This document shows, piece after piece, positions 59,881 through 64,000 of a stretch of 64,000 nucleotides of DNA. A program made the translations under genes and the position numbers. This stretch comes from Phycisphaerae bacterium (lineage in GTDB: Bacteria > Planctomycetota > Phycisphaerae > Sedimentisphaerales > Anaerobacaceae): assembly GCA_017993835.1 (NCBI GenBank), contig JAGOLX010000001.1, positions 176,372 through 240,371 of the forward strand. The letters are read 5' to 3'. How positions within the stretch are numbered: position 1 is the first letter of the stretch; each line of letters opens with the position of its first letter. The notes beneath the pieces are model-generated. The model did no database searches. It saw only the letters and a program-made list of their open reading frames with translations, and had not been told where the DNA came from.

Positions 59881-62401
59881 CGGATTCTTCCCGCTGCGTC
59901 CAGCGTCCCGGCCGACCATCTACGCCTATCAGGACTCCAACCCACAGTACGACGGGCAGCTCAAGGTCGGGTACACAACGCACATGGCCCGCGAGCGGCT
60001 GGACGACATCTACAACATCAAAACGCCCGGCCCCAAGCCATATCGAATCGTGCTGGAAGAGTCGGCCATGCGGCACGATGGCACCGCGTTCACCGATAAG
60101 GAAGTCCATCGCTATCTGAAAGCGGCGGGATTCAAGAATTCGGCGGGCGAGTGGTTCAAATGCTGCGAGAGTGACGTGCGGGCCGCCATCGTCGCGCTGC
60201 GCAACGGGGACGAGTTCGAGCACAAGCGAGACTGGGATTTCGCGATGCGCCCGGAGCAGGCGGAGGCCGTGGAACTGACGGCCATGTATTTCAAGCGATG
60301 GCGACGCCAGAATGCCGATAAGCCGCCGCATTTCCTCTGGAACGCGAAGATGCGTTTCGGCAAGACTTTCGCCGCGTACCAACTGGCCAAGCGCATGAGG
60401 TGGCGTCGCATTCTCGTGCTGACCTTCAAGCCCGCGGTGCAAAGCGCCTGGGAAGAGGACTTTCAGCGGCACGTGGATTTCGCCGGCTGGCAGTTCATCC
60501 GGCCCGGGGGGCTCACCTTCGAGAAGGCAGATAAGAAGAAGCCGATTGTATGCTTCGGATCGTTTCAGGACTACCTCGGCAAGAACCCAAGCACTGGCGG
60601 CATCAAAACGAAGAATCAATGGGTGCACGACACAGAATGGGACGCCGTGTTCCTGGATGAGTATCACTTTGGCGCGTGGCGCGAGAACGCGAAGGCATTG
60701 TTCGAGGGTGAGCCGGTGGAGTTGGGCGAGGAAATCGAAACCGACGAGCCCAAGGCACAGAAGGATTTCGACGAAGCGGCCATGCCGATCACGACGGGTG
60801 CTTATTTGTATCTGTCGGGCACGCCGTTCCGCGCGATCGCAACGGGCGAATTCATCGAAGAACAGATTTACAACTGGACGTATTCGGATGAGCAGCGAGA
60901 AAAGCGTGAGTGGCCGGGGCCGGAGCCTAACCCTTACGCGGCCCTGCCACGCATGGTCCTGATGACCTATCAACTGCCCGATGCCATCCGCGAAATCGCG
61001 ATGCAGGGGGAGTTCAACGAGTTCGATCTGAATGTGTTCTTCTCGGCTGCTGGGACCGACAAGCGCGCTCGTTTCAAGTACGAGAATGACGTTCAGAAAT
61101 GGCTCGACTTGATCCGGGGAGCGTTCCAGGCGACCACCGTTGACAATCTGAAGCTTGGTGCCAAGAAGCCGCCCATGCCGTTTTCCGATGTGCGGCTCCT
61201 GAACGTTCTGTCGCACACGTTCTGGTTCCTGCCGGACGTTGCCTCGTGTCACGCCATGCGCAACCTGCTCGCGCAGAAGCAGAATCGCTTTTACCACGAC
61301 TACGAAATCATCGTGGCTGCGGGACCCGGCGCAGGCATGGGGCCTGCGGCACTGCCTCCAGTGCTCGAAGCCATGGATGATCCGCTGAAGACAAAGACCA
61401 TCACGCTTTCCTGCGGCAAGCTGGCAACCGGGGTTACTGTACGCCCTTGGACCGGCATCTTCATGCTGCGCAATTGCTGCAGCCCGGAGACCTATTTTCA
61501 GGCTGCGTTCCGCGTGCAATCGCCCTGGACGGTGCAGAATCCGGATGGGGATTCGCCCAACGAAGAACTCATCATCAAGAAGGAATGCTATGTCTTCGAC
61601 TTCGCACCGGAACGTGCGCTGCGACAGATTGCCGATTACAGTTGTGGGTTGAATGTCGATGAGGGCAATCCCGAGAAGAAGGTGGAGGAATTCATCAGTT
61701 TCCTGCCGGTGCTTGCCTATGATGGCAGTTCGATGACGCAGCTTGATCCGGCGGACATTCTGGACATCGCCTCGCGCGGTACCTCGGCAACACTTCTCGC
61801 AAAACGCTGGGAAAGCGCGTTGCTCGTGAACATCGACAATGCAACCTTGCAGCGACTGATGGCCAACGAGAGGGCCATGAAGGCGCTGATGAGCATCGAA
61901 GGATTTCGTAGCCTGAACCAGGACATCGAGACCATCATCAACAAGTCTGATGCCGTGAAGAAAGCCCGCAGGGAGAAGAACGATGAAGACATGACTCCGA
62001 AGGAGCGGAAGGAACTCACGGAGGAGGAGAAGGAGTACAAGAGCAAGCGAAAGCAGATTCAAGAGAAGCTCATCAAGTTTGCCACGCGAGTGCCGGTCTT
62101 CATGTACCTCACGGATTTACGGGAACGGTGCCTCAGGGATGTTATCACGCAACTGGAACCCGGTCTGTTCAAAAAGGTAACCGGCCTATCCATTAAGGAC
62201 TTCGAACTCCTTGTCAGCTTGGGCGTGTTCAACAGCGCGCTGATGAACGACGCGGTCTACAAATTCAAGCGGTATGAGGATGCCAGCTTGAGCTATGTAG
62301 GCATCAACAGACACGAAGGCGAGGATGTCGGTCTCTACGACACCGTTCTAAGTTCCGACGACTATGGGACAGCGTTCGAGAACATGCCTTCGCGGACCTG
62401 A
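59873..62401 (+). CDS. GIY-YIG-like nuclease / SF2 helicase restriction subunit
   Basis: 842 residues. N-terminal about 12-95 resembles the T5orf172/MUG113 branch of GIY-YIG nucleases: PTIYAYQDSNPQYDGQLKVG, then YTTHMARERL, EVHRYLKAAGF and EWFKCCE. A helicase core follows: Walker A-like AKMRFGKTFAAYQLA (about 157), DEYH box VFLDEYHFGAW (about 260), motif III YLSGTPFRAI and motif VI YFQAAFRVQSPW (about 542). Residues about 690-740 are strongly charged and coiled. It probably translocates on DNA and cuts unmethylated sites. ATG 59873 follows CGGAGG at seven bases, overlapping the methylase stop. Nuclease assignment by motif resemblance only. Confidence 0.8.
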   Translation: MSNGFFPLRPASRPTIYAYQDSNPQYDGQLKVGYTTHMARERLDDIYNIKTPGPKPYRIVLEESAMRHDGTAFTDKEVHRYLKAAGFKNSAGEWFKCCESDVRAAIVALRNGDEFEHKRDWDFAMRPEQAEAVELTAMYFKRWRRQNADKPPHFLWNAKMRFGKTFAAYQLAKRMRWRRILVLTFKPAVQSAWEEDFQRHVDFAGWQFIRPGGLTFEKADKKKPIVCFGSFQDYLGKNPSTGGIKTKNQWVHDTEWDAVFLDEYHFGAWRENAKALFEGEPVELGEEIETDEPKAQKDFDEAAMPITTGAYLYLSGTPFRAIATGEFIEEQIYNWTYSDEQREKREWPGPEPNPYAALPRMVLMTYQLPDAIREIAMQGEFNEFDLNVFFSAAGTDKRARFKYENDVQKWLDLIRGAFQATTVDNLKLGAKKPPMPFSDVRLLNVLSHTFWFLPDVASCHAMRNLLAQKQNRFYHDYEIIVAAGPGAGMGPAALPPVLEAMDDPLKTKTITLSCGKLATGVTVRPWTGIFMLRNCCSPETYFQAAFRVQSPWTVQNPDGDSPNEELIIKKECYVFDFAPERALRQIADYSCGLNVDEGNPEKKVEEFISFLPVLAYDGSSMTQLDPADILDIASRGTSATLLAKRWESALLVNIDNATLQRLMANERAMKALMSIEGFRSLNQDIETIINKSDAVKKARREKNDEDMTPKERKELTEEEKEYKSKRKQIQEKLIKFATRVPVFMYLTDLRERCLRDVITQLEPGLFKKVTGLSIKDFELLVSLGVFNSALMNDAVYKFKRYEDASLSYVGINRHEGEDVGLYDTVLSSDDYGTAFENMPSRT

Positions 62402-62963
62402 CAAGCGCGGAGCCCACCTTGCAGCTGCCGCCCACTTGTGCGTTCTTTCCCCGCTTTCGCGAGGACAGGCTGTGTCCTTCGCGGTGAGGAAGCAGTTCCC
62501 GGCTGCCGGCTGACATTCTCTCTGCGCCCTTGGCGTCTCTGCGTGAGAAAAGGCAGTCGCTGGTTACCGGTTTCCGGCTGAGAATCCGCGTTTATCGGCG
62601 TTCTCTGCGGTTGAATAATATGGATTCCCACTTGTCCCCTGATCGGAGCCTGCCCCCGAACTGATCGGGGGTCGAGGGCAGGCCTTTGCACATGTGCGGG
62701 GAGCCGTCTCACACAGAGCCACGAAGCCACAGAGATCGGGATCGGAATCTCCTTCGTGCCTTCGTGTCTTGGTGTGAGCCCAACGGTTCTTTCCCCTTCG
62801 GTCTTGGCATCTCGGCGTGAGGAGACTCGTCTGTCTTCGTGTGCTTTCCCCGCTTTCGCGAGGGCAGGCTGCGGACTTCGCGGTTTCAAGGTCGTTGTTC
62901 GGCGGATCGGGCGGTCGGGCTCTGGGTGCTCGGTGTCTCTGCGGTGAGAAGGATGGAAGAGAA
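62402..62963. other. Gene-free repeat-rich block right of the restriction module
   Basis: 562 bases with no gene. It contains degenerate phrases mostly in the opposite orientation to the left block (CTTGGCGTCTCTGCGTGAG, CCTTCGTGCCTTCGTGTC, CTCGGTGTCTCTGCGGTGAG), a GATCGGGGGTCGAGGGCAGG unit, and the right 28-bp inverted repeat. Ends at tRNA-Ala. Confidence 0.7.
62707..62734. repeat. 28-bp inverted repeat, right copy
   Basis: Exact reverse complement of 57495-57522; begins TCTCACACAGAGCCACGAAG. Confidence 0.85.
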
Positions 62964-63034
62964 TGGAGACGAAGGGAATCGAACCCTCATTCCGGCGATG
63001 CGACCGCCGTGTGCTCCCGTTACACCACGTCCCC
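62964..63034 (-). tRNA. tRNA-Ala (CGC)
   Basis: Cloverleaf on the minus strand: acceptor GGGGACG/CGTCTCC with the G3-U70 wobble that marks alanine tRNAs, D-stem GTGT/GCAC, anticodon stem CGGCG/CGCCG with loop GTCGCAT (anticodon CGC), T-stem GAGGG/CCCTT. Discriminator A; CCA not encoded. Confidence 0.92.
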
Positions 63035-63050
63035 AGGGATCGTATAGGCC

Positions 63051-63078
63051 ATCTTACGGGCTATCGGCCGAATGTCAA
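63051..63078 (-). promoter_or_regulatory. Promoter of tRNA-Ala
   Basis: TTGACA (63078-63073), 16-base spacer and TAAGAT (63056-63051) on the minus strand, ending 16 bases before the mature tRNA. Confidence 0.6.
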
Positions 63079-63118
63079 GAGTTATTTAACTGCCTTTTGC
63101 AAAATCACTTAAGCGCGG

Positions 63119-63631
63119 TCAGAAGTGCCATTTCTCGAAGGCGGCGATGCGTTCAAGGGGCTCCCGGCGGTGCTCCTTGGGGGCGTCGGCGGGGTAGCCC
63201 AGGGCCAGCAGCTCGATGATCGTCACGTTGTCGGGGATGCCGACGATGGGCCGGACTTTGTCGGGGTAGAACGAGCCGATCCAGCAGGTGGCGAGCCCTA
63301 ACTCCGTTGCCTGCAAGCACATGTGTTCGAGTGCGATGGCGACGTCGATGGGCCCGACGGCCTGGCCGCAACGCATGACGTGGTCGCTGACGGTACAGGC
63401 GACGATCAGGGCGCCGGCGGTCTCCAGGAAGGTCTGGTTGTTGGCCGCGGCGGCGAGCCTCTTCTTGGTCTGCGCGTCGGTGGCGACGACGAATCGCCAG
63501 TCCTGGAGGTTCTTGGCGGACGGGGCCGACCGGGCGGCCTCCAGCACCGCGAGCAGCTTGTCCCGCTCGACGGGTTTGTCCTGGTAGTTGCGGCAGGACC
63601 AGCGGGTGCGGATCGCCTGGGCAACGTCCAT
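63119..63631 (-). CDS. Nitroreductase-family flavoprotein
   Basis: 170 residues, the short FMN-dependent form. RTRWSCRNYQDKPVE near the start and AARSAPSAKNLQDWRFVVAT bind the FMN phosphate; EHMCLQATELGLATCWIGSF and ELLALGYPADAPKEHRREPL are the usual C-terminal motifs. It reduces nitro or quinone compounds with NAD(P)H; the natural substrate is unknown. ATG at 63631 after a weak AGAAGGA. Its promoter overlaps that of the divergent tRNA-Val. Confidence 0.9.
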   Translation of the reverse strand: MDVAQAIRTRWSCRNYQDKPVERDKLLAVLEAARSAPSAKNLQDWRFVVATDAQTKKRLAAAANNQTFLETAGALIVACTVSDHVMRCGQAVGPIDVAIALEHMCLQATELGLATCWIGSFYPDKVRPIVGIPDNVTIIELLALGYPADAPKEHRREPLERIAAFEKWHF

Positions 63632-63690
63632 GGGTGTATCCTTCTGAAACAGCGTAACTTCGGCAATTCAATTTACATACGGCTCGCGAG

Positions 63691-63719
63691 AATATACGAG
63701 CCCGCACGTATTGACGCAA
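63691..63719 (-). promoter_or_regulatory. Promoter of the nitroreductase gene
   Basis: TTGCGT (63719-63714), 17-base spacer and TATATT (63696-63691) on the minus strand, leader about 55 bases. It shares bases with the tRNA-Val -35 box. Confidence 0.5.
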
Positions 63720-63739
63720 GCACGAAAAGCCGATATTCT
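63711..63739 (+). promoter_or_regulatory. Promoter of tRNA-Val
   Basis: TTGACG (63711-63716), 17-base spacer and TATTCT (63734-63739); the mature tRNA starts 12 bases later. Confidence 0.65.
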
Positions 63740-63751
63740 CAAGCCTTCGCC

Positions 63752-63825
63752 GGGCGGTTAGCTCAGTTGGCCAGAGCGTCTGCCTTACACGCAGAAAGTC
63801 GCAGGTTCGAATCCTGCACCGCCCA
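63752..63825 (+). tRNA. tRNA-Val (TAC)
   Basis: Cloverleaf: acceptor GGGCGGT/ACCGCCC with discriminator A, D-stem GCTC/GAGC, anticodon stem TCTGC/GCAGA with loop CTTACAC (anticodon TAC), T-stem GCAGG/CCTGC with loop TTCGAAT. CCA not encoded. Confidence 0.95.
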
Positions 63826-64000
63826 CTCCAGAATTCTGCACACTCCTGCAATCCGCTGCGACGCCGTGAAAAACGAGACTGTAGCAACGTTGCAGAGCAT
63901 TTCTATCCTGTCTCACGGCGTTGTTGATGGAGAGTGGCGGTGGTTTGATAGCGGGCGGGAGCTTGCAGGTCACGCTGCATGTCCAAAGCGATACGGCAAC

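Noticed and set aside
62756..63219. Small frames over the right repeat block and tRNA-Ala
   Set aside because: They translate repeats and a structural RNA; no ribosome sites.
63785..63973. 62-codon minus-strand frame at the window end
   Set aside because: It overlaps tRNA-Val in antisense and shows no motif, so a real gene is unlikely.

Overview
This is a high-GC chromosomal stretch of a Gram-negative bacterium, most likely a member of the Planctomycetota (Phycisphaerae-like). That placement is inferred from content, not from a marker gene: a large secreted lamin-tail/CotH protein, a PL11-type rhamnogalacturonan lyase, WaaA (so an LPS-type outer membrane), a flavodiiron protein typical of anaerobes, an HNH-AP2 endonuclease, and many palindromic intergenic repeats of the kind common in planctomycete genomes. 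Recognisable promoters mostly read TTGAC(A/G), a spacer of about 17 bases, then TAnnnT. Three tRNA genes are present: Arg-CCG, Ala-CGC and Val-TAC.

Layout. 1-8.1 kb: the end of a cupin protein, a 1,502-residue secreted CotH/lamin-tail protein, a small unknown protein, a lipoprotein and a homocysteine S-methyltransferase domain protein. 8.1-11.9 kb (minus): acyltransferase 3, WaaA, a GNAT protein and tRNA-Arg. 11.9-15.4 kb (minus): sugar-type MFS transporter, two tandem amidohydrolases and a small membrane protein. 15.5-24.1 kb: threonine aldolase, NagA, flavodiiron protein, ArgH, ThiL, PL11 lyase and TsaE.

24.5-41.3 kb is the centrepiece: a long plus-strand locus for a type II secretion / type IV pilus hybrid. 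It holds six prepilin-like proteins (two GspG-like, GspI-, GspJ-, GspK- and GspH-like), a PilM/N/O/P-like inner-membrane platform and a secretin. Next come a histidine kinase, a CheY-like receiver, a GAF/HD-GYP phosphodiesterase and a STAS protein. The GspE/PilB-type ATPase and GspF/PilC follow. The signalling genes sit inside the machine locus, and the ATPase carries an MshEN-like N-terminus, so local c-di-GMP control is a reasonable hypothesis.

41.2-55.5 kb: cupin, CNT nucleoside transporter, HAD phosphatase, RND efflux pump plus adaptor with a candidate operator over its promoter, alpha-glucan phosphorylase, FHA protein, a GlpG rhomboid coupled to a voltage-gated-type K+ channel, an unknown protein and a CheX-like protein. 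55.8-63.0 kb is an accessory region: an HNH-AP2 endonuclease, then a three-gene restriction-modification-like module. The module pairs a methylase-like protein without NPPY, an NPPY-bearing methylase and a GIY-YIG-like/SF2 helicase fusion. It is enclosed by repeat-rich blocks that include a perfect 28-bp inverted repeat. The window ends with tRNA-Ala, a nitroreductase and tRNA-Val.

A recurring theme is invasion of genes by palindromic repeats. One family supplies the N-terminus of the lipoprotein and the C-terminus of ArgH, and a second has entered waaA in frame.
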